Position numbers and translations under genes: made by a program
Part shown: piece by piece, positions 1-8,580 of the stretch
How the letters are laid out: every line of letters begins with the position of its first letter
How positions within the stretch are numbered: the stretch's first letter is position 1
Assembly: GCF_002278925.1 (NCBI RefSeq)
Contig: NZ_NCJH01000002.1
Location: 248,001-312,000 of the forward strand
DNA: 64,000 nt
Reading direction: 5' to 3'
Origin: Polaromonas sp. 39-63-25
GTDB taxonomy: Bacteria > Pseudomonadota > Gammaproteobacteria > Burkholderiales > Burkholderiaceae_C
Notes under the pieces: model-generated
The model's database searches: none
Seen by the model: the letters and a program-made list of their open reading frames with translations, nothing else
What the model was told of the DNA's origin: nothing

Positions 1-1619
1 CGGTGCGCGTCGAGTGCCGGCGCATGGGCGGCGGCTTCGGCGGCAAGGAAACGCAGGCCGGCCACCTCGCCGTGTGGGCCGCGATTGCCGCGAACAAATT
101 CCAATGCCCCATCAAGCTGCGGCTGGACCGCGACGACGACTTTCTGGTCACCGGCAAGCGCCACCCCTTTGCCTACGACTACAGCGTGGGTTTTGACGAG
201 ACCGGACGATTGCACGGCCTCAAACTTTTGATGACCGCCAACTGCGGCTTCAGCGCCGACCTGAGTGGCCCGGTGGCTGACCGCGCGATTTTCCACACCG
301 ACAACGCCTATTTTCTGGAAGACGTGGAAATCGCGTCCTACCGCTGCAAGACGAACACGCAGAGCCACACCGCCTTCCGTGGCTTCGGCGGGCCGCAAGG
401 CGTGGTGCTGATCGAGACCATCCTCGGCGACATCGCGCGGCATCTGGCCCTGGACCCGCTGGATGTGCGCATGCGCAACCTGTACGGCGTGGAAGACAGG
501 AACACCACCCATTACCAGATGAAGGTCGAGGACAACATTCTCGATCCGTTGCTATCAAAACTGGAGCTGTCTGCGCAGTACCGGAGCCGGCGCAAGGCCA
601 TTTCGGCATGGAACGCAAAAAGCCCGGTGATCAAGCGCGGCATCGCCATCACGCCGGTCAAGTTCGGCATCTCCTTCACCGCCACCTTGTTCAACCAGGC
701 CGGCGCACTCGTGCATGTGTACACCGACGGCAGCGTGCAGGTGAACCACGGCGGCACCGAGATGGGCCAGGGGCTGAACACCAAGGTCGCGCAGATCGTC
801 GCCGACGAACTCGGCGTGGCCTTTGACGACGTGCTGGCCACGGCCAGCGACACCAGCAAGATACCCAACGCCTCGGCCACCGCCGCCTCGGCCGGCACCG
901 ACCTGAACGCGCGCGCCGCGCAGTATGCCGCGCGCAATGTGCGTGACAACCTGGCGCAGTTTGTGGCGGGCCTGGACGGCTGCGGCGCCGGCGCCGTGTC
1001 GTTTGCCGGTGGTGCCATCAGTTCGCCCAAAGGCAGCCGGTCCTTCCCGGAGGTGGTGCGTTTGGCCTACGCCAACCGCATCCAGCTCTGGAGCGACGGT
1101 TTTTATCGCACACCCAAGATCCACTACGACAAGACCACCCTCACCGGCCGGCCGTTTTACTACTTCGCCTACGGCGCCGCCTGCAGCGAGGTCGCCATCG
1201 ACACGCTGACCGGTGAAAGCCGCGTGCTCAAGGTCGACATCCTGCATGACGTGGGCACCAGCATCAACCCGGCGATCGACATCGGCCAGATCGAAGGCGG
1301 CTTTGTGCAGGGCATGGGCTGGCTCACGACGGAGCAGCTGGTGTGGAATGACAAGGGCCTGCTGAGCACCCACGCGCCCAGCACCTACAAGATCCCGGCG
1401 ACCGGCGACATCCCCGAACACTTCAAGGTGGATCTCTGGCCCGAGCCGAACCGCGAGGACAACGTGTTCGGCAGCAAGGCGGTCGGCGAACCGCCCTTCA
1501 TGCTGGCGATCAGCGTGCTGGAGGCGCTGAAGGACGCGGTGGCGGCAGCACGGCCGGGTGCGGTTCGGCTCGATGCGCCAGCTACTGCCGAGACTGTGCT
1601 GAGGGCGCTGAAGGCCTGA
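1..1619 (+). CDS. xdhB: Xanthine dehydrogenase, molybdopterin-binding large subunit (5' end outside window)
   Basis: This is the molybdenum-cofactor subunit of xanthine dehydrogenase, which oxidises hypoxanthine and xanthine to urate in the cytoplasm. About 538 residues are visible and the frame is open to the left edge, so the N-terminal part is missing; there is no reason to call a start inside the window. Visible family motifs are GGGFGGKE near the left edge, AFRGFGGPQG around visible residue 124, EGGFVQGMGW around 432 and GSKAVGEPP around 493. The Glu in that last motif corresponds to the catalytic base of the family. The maturation factor XdhC lies about 29 kb away, next to urate-degrading genes. 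A 19-bp dispersed repeat (551-569) lies in frame within the gene. Confidence 0.93.
   Translation, partial: VRVECRRMGGGFGGKETQAGHLAVWAAIAANKFQCPIKLRLDRDDDFLVTGKRHPFAYDYSVGFDETGRLHGLKLLMTANCGFSADLSGPVADRAIFHTDNAYFLEDVEIASYRCKTNTQSHTAFRGFGGPQGVVLIETILGDIARHLALDPLDVRMRNLYGVEDRNTTHYQMKVEDNILDPLLSKLELSAQYRSRRKAISAWNAKSPVIKRGIAITPVKFGISFTATLFNQAGALVHVYTDGSVQVNHGGTEMGQGLNTKVAQIVADELGVAFDDVLATASDTSKIPNASATAASAGTDLNARAAQYAARNVRDNLAQFVAGLDGCGAGAVSFAGGAISSPKGSRSFPEVVRLAYANRIQLWSDGFYRTPKIHYDKTTLTGRPFYYFAYGAACSEVAIDTLTGESRVLKVDILHDVGTSINPAIDIGQIEGGFVQGMGWLTTEQLVWNDKGLLSTHAPSTYKIPATGDIPEHFKVDLWPEPNREDNVFGSKAVGEPPFMLAISVLEALKDAVAAARPGAVRLDAPATAETVLRALKA
551..569 (+). repeat. 19-bp dispersed motif GCTAY-N8-KAGCTG, copy 1
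   Basis: This copy lies inside xdhB and encodes part of an LLSKLELS stretch. It resembles copy 2 in iorB over about 27 bp. Confidence 0.5.
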
Positions 1620-1906
1620 CGCGTCATACGACAGGCCATGACGATCTCCAGGACTACGGGGCTACTGCCATTGCTGCAGCCTCCAAAGAGGCTCCCCTGG
1701 AGCTGGGCTATAGCAACAACCCCGGGCATCCTCTTTCCACGACGAGATCGAAACTCGGCAAGCTTCGGTCATGGCTGTTCAAGCCGCTTGGGCCCGAACG
1801 CGATTCTGCGGTTATCCTGTTGCAAGTATCTCCCCCCATGCTCATGCAAACTGGCATCGGGGCACGCGCTGAAAACCGATGCAAACAATTCGCAGGGGAA
1901 AAAACC

Positions 1907-2803
1907 ATGTCACTCAATGAACTCCCTCGCGATGAAATGCCAGGCGTTATCGCACAACTCAAAGAAGCTCTCTACAACCACCAACAATGGCACAGTGCAT
2001 TGATCCGCTCGCTCGTATGCAAGCTGCCAGGCGACAAGCGTGAAACCGCCCCTCTGGCCCACATGGAATGCCGCTTCGGCCAATGGTATTACAGCAAAGC
2101 GGCCGAAAAACTGCGTGACCACCCCGGATTCCTCGCCATGGGAGAGGAGCACCAGCGCATGCACCGCCTGGCCGGGCAGCTGCTCATCGCCGAGGAGGCC
2201 GGTCGACCCATTCCCGGCACCGACTACGATAACTTTGCCAATGCGCTCGACCGCCTGCGGCTTGAAATTATTGGTCTGGAAAGGGAGCTGGAAGACACGC
2301 TGTTCAACCACGATCCGCTGACCGGGGCGCTCGTCCGGGCCGGCATATTGCCAACATTGCGTGAGCAACAAGAACTGGTGAAGCGCCGTGTCCAGGTCAA
2401 CTACATTGCCATGATGGACCTGGATCATTTCAAGGCTGTCAACGATCTCCATGGGCACCACGCGGGTGACCTCGTTTTGACCGCAACAGTTCAGTACCTG
2501 ATCAAGCATCTCCGTCCCTACGACAAGGTGTTCCGTTACGGCGGGGAAGAATTCCTTCTCAGCATGCCCTATGCCGACTTGACCCCATGCCATGACAGGG
2601 TCAATGAACTCCGGGAAGGAATCGCCGCACTGGAAATAGACATCGGCCAAAAAGAACCCATCCATATTTCCGCCTCCTTCGGCTTGACGCTCCTCGACCC
2701 GGACATCCCGGTGGAAACGTCCATCGACCGCACCGACAAGGCTCTGTATGCGGCCAAATCCGGGGGGCGCAATTGTGTGCGGATATGGGATTCGTCGATG
2801 TAG
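1907..2803 (+). CDS. dgcZ: DgcZ-like diguanylate cyclase (CZB sensor + GGDEF)
   Basis: It probably makes cyclic di-GMP from two GTP. The start at 1907 follows an AGGGGAAA Shine-Dalgarno sequence and gives 298 residues, close to the 296 of E. coli DgcZ (YdeH). The N-terminal 120 residues resemble the zinc-binding CZB domain: HQQWHSAL, then CRFGQWYY, then EEHQRMH supply the expected His/Cys ligands. The C-terminal half is a GGDEF domain with DHFKAVND and an active-site RYGGEEF. A longer frame opens upstream at 1820 but has no ribosome site. Nothing in the neighbourhood shows its target. Its last 75 bp and 3' flank are repeated, in decayed form, near 13.0 kb. Confidence 0.88.
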   Translation: MSLNELPRDEMPGVIAQLKEALYNHQQWHSALIRSLVCKLPGDKRETAPLAHMECRFGQWYYSKAAEKLRDHPGFLAMGEEHQRMHRLAGQLLIAEEAGRPIPGTDYDNFANALDRLRLEIIGLERELEDTLFNHDPLTGALVRAGILPTLREQQELVKRRVQVNYIAMMDLDHFKAVNDLHGHHAGDLVLTATVQYLIKHLRPYDKVFRYGGEEFLLSMPYADLTPCHDRVNELREGIAALEIDIGQKEPIHISASFGLTLLDPDIPVETSIDRTDKALYAAKSGGRNCVRIWDSSM

Positions 2804-2876
2804 ATGCCCGCTGCCGGAACTTCAGACCCGGGTTCGATTTCGGCTGCCCAGCCGGTCCGGTGTTGGCCGAAAACAT
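2729..2876 (+). repeat. DGC-tail repeat, intact copy
   Basis: This segment holds the last 25 codons of the diguanylate cyclase plus about 73 bp of 3' flank. It is closely matched at 12977-13124, where the rest of the gene is missing and one base is deleted. The shared flank shows that the duplicated unit ran past the stop codon. Confidence 0.75.
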
Positions 2877-3049
2877 ACTGAAGGCCTTGCGGAAAAGCGC
2901 CGCTTGGCTGTTCAGAGGTCCTGGTCGCGGGAAGTGTCCGCGCGCAGGCCGCGGGGCGGGGACTCGACCGGCGCCGGCAGCTTGCTGCGCGTCGTGGGCC
3001 CGCCCGCAAGCTCCACGCGCACCCGTCCGCCCGCCGTCCTCGCCGGGGT

Positions 3050-3326
3050 TCAGGCCGCCAGCTCTTTCATCACCACATACAAATCCGCCTTGCCCCCAAA
3101 AACCAATGCCCGGCAGCTCAGGCAGCGTGACGTAACCATTCACCACCCTGACGCCGTTGGCATCATCCAGCTGCGGGTTATCCGGAAACACCTCGAGCAG
3201 GGAACGCCCGAAAATTTCCTCGGTGCTGTGGGTGGTCAGCAAATAGACCTCGCTTGCCCCAACGATCGTGAAGCCCATGTCGGGCTTTATCACGCAGCCA
3301 TCGACGAAAAACGCCTGACTCGTCAA
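3050..3326 (-). pseudogene. Chimeric remnant: PAS-domain fragment joined to a TarD-like C-terminal tail
   Basis: Reading leftwards from 3326, about 57 codons resemble the start of a PAS sensor domain (FTIVGASEVYLL, then EEIFGRSLLEVFPDNP). The frame then passes near GVR directly into VVNGYVTLPELPGIGF, the C-terminus of D-tartrate dehydratase (intact copy at 8581-9747). A one-base insertion shifts the frame; after correcting it the rest reads KADLYVVMKELAA and stop at 3050-3052. The rest of the 2804-3569 gap is GC-rich, and I recognise nothing in 2877-3049 or 3327-3569 apart from the promoter-side sequence of the next gene. Confidence 0.75.
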
Positions 3327-3569
3327 AGGCTACGCTGAATATGCCCCGTCAAAGAGCCAACACGGGTCGATGACGCAACGATTTGGCTCAAGCGCCACCG
3401 AACGCGCATCCTGTTCAGCTTAGGTTCAGTCGCACGCCTGCAACATGGCCCCAAGGTTCAGGACAGACCACCGGGCCTCAACCCCTTGAACCTTTCCCAC
3501 CGAGCAAAGCCGTAGAGAAAAGCCGCAGAGCAAAGCGCTTTTCTTGCCCACATCCCACGAAAGAATCCC

Positions 3570-3902
3570 ATGAAATCCATCACCCAGGTCTTCCTGTTGA
3601 CCGCCTGCTGCACGCTGCTGCTGACCGCATGCAACAAGGCAGAGAACCCGGGCGCGACGCTGACTCCGGCTGCCAGCGCAGTTGCCAACGTTTCAGATGC
3701 CGACATCACCATCCATGTCAAATCTGCACTGGACAAGGAACCCGGTCTGGCAGGGCTGGACATCGCAGTCGTCACCACCAAGGGCGACGTTCGGCTCACG
3801 GGTGTAGTGTCAAGCCAGGCGCAGATCGATACCGCCATCAGCGCCGCACGGGCCGCCCAGGGCGCCCACTCCATCCACGATGAGTTGACCGTCAAGCAGT
3901 GA
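3570..3902 (+). CDS. BON-domain lipoprotein
   Basis: This 110-residue protein has a lipoprotein signal peptide with the lipobox LLTAC (Cys at residue 21). One BON domain of about 65 residues follows, with VSDADITIHVKSAL and GDVRLTGVVSS typical of the OsmY/BON fold. BON domains are thought to bind phospholipid or envelope surfaces, so an osmotic or envelope-stress role in the periplasm is plausible but not shown. It stands alone between the decayed region and the convergent apbE gene. Confidence 0.8.
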   Translation: MKSITQVFLLTACCTLLLTACNKAENPGATLTPAASAVANVSDADITIHVKSALDKEPGLAGLDIAVVTTKGDVRLTGVVSSQAQIDTAISAARAAQGAHSIHDELTVKQ

Positions 3903-3965
3903 AGTACAGCCCCGCGATCCGGTCACCCTGCCTGACGCGGCGGTGCTGACTAGGGCCTGTTCACA

Positions 3966-4946
3966 CTATTTATGCAAGACCTGCCTGCCAAACCGCCCCA
4001 GCCCCACCTCCACCAGACCTTCGGGACGGCGAAGCAGGAACAACACATCCATCCCCATGCGCTGTGCCATGGCCAGCCCTTCATTGGCGCCCTCCACCAG
4101 CAAGGCCGTGGCCCAGGCGTCCGCCTGCATGCAGGTACGCGCCAGCACGGTGACCGATGCCACGGCGTTGTTCACAGGCGCACCGCGGCGCGCGTCCATG
4201 GTGTGCGCAAGGCGCGCATCGCCCACCTCCAGATAGCGCCGGTAGTCGCCCGAGGTGGCCACGGCCAGATCTTCCAGTTCGATGACCCCGTGCACCGCGC
4301 GGCGCCCAGCCTCGGGGCGTTCGAGCGCCACCGCCCAGGGCACGCCGCTGGCCTGACCGCCCACGGCGCGGAGCTCGCCATCCAGCGCTGCCAGAGCATG
4401 CCGCACGCCGTGCTGTTGCAGCACATGGGCCATGCGGTCCACCGCGTATCCCTTGGCAATGCCGCACAGGTCGAGCTGCAAGGGCGCACGCTTGCGGGCC
4501 CGGCCTGCGGGCCTGTCCAGCTCCAGGCACCCGTGCGCAGTGAGCGGCGTGGACTGGCGTGCAGCGCGGATCGCCTGGGCGTCGGGTGCATCGCGCACCG
4601 CGCCAAAGCCCCAGGCATCAACCAGCGCCCCAACGCACGGATCGAATGCACCCTCGCTCAGGCGATAGACATCGAGCGCACAGTCCAGTACCTCCAGCAT
4701 TTCAGCGGGCAGATCCACCCAGTCGTCCACGGGCGCGCGGTTCAGGCGCATGAGGTCGCTGTCCGGTTTCCAGGGCGACATCTGCTCGTCCACCTGCTCC
4801 ACCGCAGCGGCAAGGTCCTGGCGCAAGGCCGCCAGGTCCATGGTGTTGTCGGCATCGACACTGGCCGACCAGCGTGTGCCCATGGTCGGGCCGTGCAGGG
4901 TGGTGCGTTTGCAGGGCGCAGCGGGTTCAGAAGACATCTTCGGCAT
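3966..4946 (-). CDS. apbE: FAD:protein FMN transferase
   Basis: ApbE attaches FMN covalently to a Thr or Ser of extracytosolic redox proteins. The 326-residue product has the family landmarks PTMGTRW near the N-terminus, DLCGIAKGYAVD in the middle and HTMDARRGAP followed by ADAWATAL near the C-terminus. No clear signal peptide is seen at the chosen start. The ATG at 4946 is preceded by AAGGAGCGGT and overlaps the last 20 bases of the upstream reductase gene, which implies translational coupling. It is the last gene of a four-gene operon whose DUF2271 member carries a candidate flavinylation site. Confidence 0.93.
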   Translation of the reverse strand: MPKMSSEPAAPCKRTTLHGPTMGTRWSASVDADNTMDLAALRQDLAAAVEQVDEQMSPWKPDSDLMRLNRAPVDDWVDLPAEMLEVLDCALDVYRLSEGAFDPCVGALVDAWGFGAVRDAPDAQAIRAARQSTPLTAHGCLELDRPAGRARKRAPLQLDLCGIAKGYAVDRMAHVLQQHGVRHALAALDGELRAVGGQASGVPWAVALERPEAGRRAVHGVIELEDLAVATSGDYRRYLEVGDARLAHTMDARRGAPVNNAVASVTVLARTCMQADAWATALLVEGANEGLAMAQRMGMDVLFLLRRPEGLVEVGLGRFGRQVLHK

Positions 4947-7134
4947 ACCGCTCCTTTGCTTTCAGCTTCGCTACGCTCAACTGCAGTGGTGCCAGCACCA
5001 CGTCCAGCGTCTCGGCCACGCCCTGCGCCATGGCGCGCCCGCCGCAGACACGCACGATGGCGCCCTGTGCCAGCAGACCGCGGAGGCGCTCGGCGTCGCG
5101 GCGCAGGGCGTCCTGCACGTAACCGCCGCCGTCGGGCACGCGGGAAAACACCGTCTGCAAAGTCGCCAGGCGCCCTTCGCCGAGCCAGCGCTGGATTTCG
5201 GGGCCGAAGTAGAAGTCCCGCGCCGGATCGCGCCCGCCAAAGTACAGGTGCATCGGGGTCCGTCTGTCGTTGCGGCGGATGAAGCCGGCCAGCGGTGCCA
5301 CGCCTGTGCCCGCCCCGATCAACAACACAGGCCGCCGCGTTCGTGGCAGTGCAAAGCCGGGATTGGACCGGATAAAGGCGGTGATGCCGTCCCCCGTCTG
5401 CAGGCCCAGCAAGTGCGTGGAACACAGACCGTCCGGCATCTGACGCACGCAGATTTCCAGAAACCCGTCTTCCCAGCCGGACGCCAGCGAGTAGTAGCGC
5501 GGCACGGCCGAACCTGGCGGCACGATGCCCACGAGATCGCCGGCTGCAAACCGCGCCAGACCGTGCCCGCGCAGGCGTGCGCCCGAGCCCTGTGCAGGCC
5601 ACGCAAATCGCAGGATCGCCGTGGCCTGCCCGGTCGCACCGGGATAGTCCTGGCGCGCTATAAGCGTGAGCGTCGCGGTAGGCGGCACGCGCGGCACATG
5701 CGCCAGCACCAGGGGTTCTCCCAGCGCCTGTGCCAGGGCAACGCCCCAGCGCGCGAACTGCTGGCCCGATTGCTGGTGGATGCACTCGAGCGGCAGCAGC
5801 GCGGGCCAGCCCTGTGCGCGCAGCGTCTGATCCAGCGCCTCGGCAAAGGCACAGAAGGCCGGGAACTGCCGGTCGCCAAAGCCAAGCACCGTCACCGGCA
5901 CAGCGCTGGCGCTGAGTCTGGCGATGTGCTCCAGGGCGTGGCTGGCGTGGGCCGGGGCCTGGCCTTCGCCATAGGTTGCGGCAAGCACAAACACCTGCCG
6001 CGTGGCGGCCGTGGTTCGAAAGTTCTCCAGCGCGCTGGTGTGAACGCGATGGCCGCCCTGGCTCAGCGCATCCTGCAGCGTTTGGGCAAAACCCCAGGTG
6101 CTGCCGCCTTCGCTGGCAACGAAGATGAGCACGTCGGCCTGTGCCAGCGGGGTGTTGCCCGTGATGTGTGGCGCCTGGCGGCGTGCTTGCCACCAGATGA
6201 CAACGCCCGACAGCCAGAACAGCAGCACGCTGGCGCCCACGAGCCCGAGCACGACGGCCCAGGGCCAGGCCGCTTCGCCCGTGTGCAGCACCACGGCGAG
6301 GTCGTAAACGCGCTGCGCAAAGGTGGCGTCCTGCCAGGCCAGCATCTGGCCCGAGTACCTGTCGATCCAACCTTGACCCTGGACGGTGGCGACCTTCCAG
6401 GTGTCCTCCGGGTCGGTGATACCGGGAAAATTCAGCTTGTGCAGATCCCGCACAACAAGGCCTTGCAGCGTGGCAAGCTGTGCGCCAGGCAAGGCTGGCT
6501 TGCCGGCGACCACCGAGAGCACTTCAGGCTCGGTTCTGGTGTCCAGTGCCACGAGGCCCAGGGTCGATGCGCTCATGGTCAGCGCCGTGAGCGATGTCAG
6601 GAACAGGACTGCGAGCACCACACGGCCCGCGACCACATGGATGCGCTGCGCCAGCGAGCCACGCACCCGCGCCGCCAGCCGCCGCCAGCCGCCCATGCGC
6701 CGCAGCAGCAGCACCAGCGCAGAAACGCACACCAGGCCCATGGCCAGCGCAATGCCCGCTGCGCCCCAGCGCCCGGCGTCGCCGAGCAGCAGCGAGCGGT
6801 GCAGGTTCTTTACCCAGCGCGGCAGCGCCGAGGCTTGCCACGCACCCAGCACCCGGCCATCGGCGGGGTCCACGTAAGACGCCTGCGGCTGGTCGCCGGC
6901 AAAACTGAACACCACGATGGCACCCGAGGGCAGGTGGCGAATTTCTTCCGCGCCCGGGACGGTGCGCGTCACGCGCTCCACCAGCGTGGCCACGGGCAAA
7001 TCGCCCGGTGCGGCGGGTGCCTGCCACGCCTGCTGCACCGGATCAATCGCCAGGATGGCTCCGGTGACGCCCAGCACCACGGCCAGGGTGCCAACGGTCA
7101 GGCCCAGCCAGCGGTGGATGGCTTTCCAGCCCAT
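4927..7134 (-). CDS. PepSY-type membrane flavoreductase (PepSY-TM + flavodoxin + FNR-like)
   Basis: This 735-residue protein probably moves electrons from cytosolic NAD(P)H across the inner membrane. Hydrophobic segments lie near residues 9-30, 122-144, 166-190 and 292-315. Histidines at 7, 112, 166 and 284 near these segments are candidate haem ligands. A flavodoxin-like domain spans about 334-475 (LIFVASEGGSTWGFA, ATYGEG). An FAD/NAD(P)H reductase domain follows, with RYYSLAS at 546-552 and GAGTGVAPL at 607-615. It lies 9 bp after the DUF2271 gene, has AAAGGG before its ATG, and overlaps apbE. The domain order resembles sulfite reductase flavoprotein fused to a PepSY membrane anchor. The electron acceptor is unknown; iron or a periplasmic flavoprotein is possible. 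Confidence 0.85.
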   Translation of the reverse strand: MGWKAIHRWLGLTVGTLAVVLGVTGAILAIDPVQQAWQAPAAPGDLPVATLVERVTRTVPGAEEIRHLPSGAIVVFSFAGDQPQASYVDPADGRVLGAWQASALPRWVKNLHRSLLLGDAGRWGAAGIALAMGLVCVSALVLLLRRMGGWRRLAARVRGSLAQRIHVVAGRVVLAVLFLTSLTALTMSASTLGLVALDTRTEPEVLSVVAGKPALPGAQLATLQGLVVRDLHKLNFPGITDPEDTWKVATVQGQGWIDRYSGQMLAWQDATFAQRVYDLAVVLHTGEAAWPWAVVLGLVGASVLLFWLSGVVIWWQARRQAPHITGNTPLAQADVLIFVASEGGSTWGFAQTLQDALSQGGHRVHTSALENFRTTAATRQVFVLAATYGEGQAPAHASHALEHIARLSASAVPVTVLGFGDRQFPAFCAFAEALDQTLRAQGWPALLPLECIHQQSGQQFARWGVALAQALGEPLVLAHVPRVPPTATLTLIARQDYPGATGQATAILRFAWPAQGSGARLRGHGLARFAAGDLVGIVPPGSAVPRYYSLASGWEDGFLEICVRQMPDGLCSTHLLGLQTGDGITAFIRSNPGFALPRTRRPVLLIGAGTGVAPLAGFIRRNDRRTPMHLYFGGRDPARDFYFGPEIQRWLGEGRLATLQTVFSRVPDGGGYVQDALRRDAERLRGLLAQGAIVRVCGGRAMAQGVAETLDVVLAPLQLSVAKLKAKERYAEDVF

Positions 7135-7143
7135 ACGAGCCCT

Positions 7144-7620
7144 TTACTGGAGTTGGAAGGTCACCGACTGGATGTACTGCTTGCCGGCCTGCGGCTTGCC
7201 GGCGTTGGCTTTGGACAGCGGAACGCGGACCTCTGACGGGCTGTCGCGCATGTCTTCTGCTGCGGCGTCGATGCGGATTTCATAGCCCGCGTCAATCAGT
7301 GCATCCGCCAGATCGGCTGTGACCTTGAGTGTGCGCCCAGCGCCCACGCTGGCGCCGGTGACGCCGTCCAGACGCTTGGCGTCACCGGCCGAGAGGCGGC
7401 TCCAGTCGGACAAGTGCTTGTGGTACTTCGCCTTGCCGCCGGCCACCCACAGCGTGCGCACATAGGCGCCTTTGGCATCGGTCAGGTACGCCGCCAGGTA
7501 GGCGCCGTCGCCACCGTAGTTCTTGAGCTGGGCGGTCAGCGTGACCTGGCGGCTGTGTGCCAGCGCGGGAAGCGCCAGCGCGCAGGCGGTGGCCAAAATG
7601 GTCAAAAGAGGTTTGGACAT
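7144..7620 (-). CDS. DUF2271 periplasmic protein with candidate FMN-attachment motif
   Basis: This 158-residue protein has a signal peptide ending near ALAHS (about residue 23) and a DUF2271 domain. At residues 85-91 it carries DGVTGAS, which fits the Dxx(S/T)GA(S/T) motif to which ApbE enzymes attach FMN; Ser91 would be the acceptor. DUF2271 proteins are reported to co-occur with flavinylation systems, and here apbE and a membrane flavoreductase share the operon. It is therefore a likely flavinylated electron carrier outside the cytoplasm, though attachment is inferred only. An AGGAG site precedes the ATG. Confidence 0.85.
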   Translation of the reverse strand: MSKPLLTILATACALALPALAHSRQVTLTAQLKNYGGDGAYLAAYLTDAKGAYVRTLWVAGGKAKYHKHLSDWSRLSAGDAKRLDGVTGASVGAGRTLKVTADLADALIDAGYEIRIDAAAEDMRDSPSEVRVPLSKANAGKPQAGKQYIQSVTFQLQ

Positions 7621-7645
7621 GGTGATGCTCCTGTGGGATTGGTGC

Positions 7646-8060
7646 TTACTGGATCTGGCCGCGCGGCGCGCTGCCAGGGGTCAACAAAGGCGATGGCGCG
7701 GCAGCGCCGTCCGGTTGCGGCGGTCGTGCCTGCTGCGCGGCACCCTCCTGACCACGATCGCGTTCCCGGGAACGTTGGTGGTCGTCTTGCTTCATCTTCA
7801 ACACCTTCAGGGTTTCCGGGTCGATCTTGGCCTTGAAGGTGCGTCCCTGCGCATCCGTGCCGCGAATTTCATAGCAGCCGTCGTCGATCTTCAGCCGATG
7901 GATCTGCCAGCCCTGTGCGGCTGCCATCTGCCGCACAGCCTCACGCGTCTGCCAGCGATTGAGCGGCGCATCACAATCGTCACCGGCCCATGCGGGCAGG
8001 GTGACCAGGCCCACCGACAAAACCAGCAAGCCATGGCGCAAAGAGGCGGGGTATTTCATG
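7646..8060 (-). CDS. PepSY-domain secreted protein
   Basis: This is the first gene of the PepSY-DUF2271-reductase-ApbE operon. The ATG at 8060 with AAAGGA upstream gives 138 residues. The frame also opens further upstream but without a signal peptide at its start. Residues 1-24 form a signal peptide (LPAWA). Residues about 30-95 form a PepSY domain (REAVRQMAAAQGWQI, YEIRGTDAQGRTFKAKIDPETLKVL). The tail is proline- and glutamine-rich and probably disordered. PepSY proteins of this type are small periplasmic partners of redox or protease systems; here the partner is presumably the downstream reductase. Confidence 0.82.
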
Positions 8061-8580
8061 GGAGGGTCCTTTAAAACGGGGCAGTACATGATGAACGGTT
8101 TGCGGTGCCGAAAATGCCAGGGCTGGTGCCCGGCAGCCAAATTCCAGCTGCAACGTTGATACGCATCAGGGTTCTGCCTTCTTGTTCAAGGGGATTGTGG
8201 AGAAAACACCCTGTATGCATGCTGAATGGCGCATTCATTTTCTGTTCATCGCCCAAAAGGCAAAACGCGGGCTGGTGGTCTTGTGCAGCTGCGCTGCCCC
8301 GTCGCTGCCTTGTTCTGTCCGGCCTGGGAATGTAGTGCCCCGATGGGTTCGGCCAGCCAGGGCTTGTTCACACCATGAATACAGGTGCGAACGCGGTGAA
8401 CACAGCGCCAATCAAGGCGTGCGACGACGCCCGGACCGGGCGTCCGGGCGAGGAGTGCAACGACAAGTGGCGTTGGAGAAACCGGCTATGCTGATACTGT
8501 CCGACTCAGCGAACCCAGTCTGTTCGTCTCCTTGGGCTGCAGCCCACTTTGGAATTTGAGTCCGAGCAGGCCGCGACGAG
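8061..8580. other. 520-bp intergenic region upstream of the PepSY operon and downstream of tarD
   Basis: The left part should carry the promoter of the PepSY operon. The right part holds inverted repeats: TGTTCAC near 8369 pairs with GTGAACA near 8397, and 8429-8441 is a palindrome (GCCCGG-A-CCGGGC) followed by another CCGGGC. No credible gene is seen. The structure suggests a transcription terminator for tarD or a dispersed palindromic element; I cannot say which. Confidence 0.4.
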
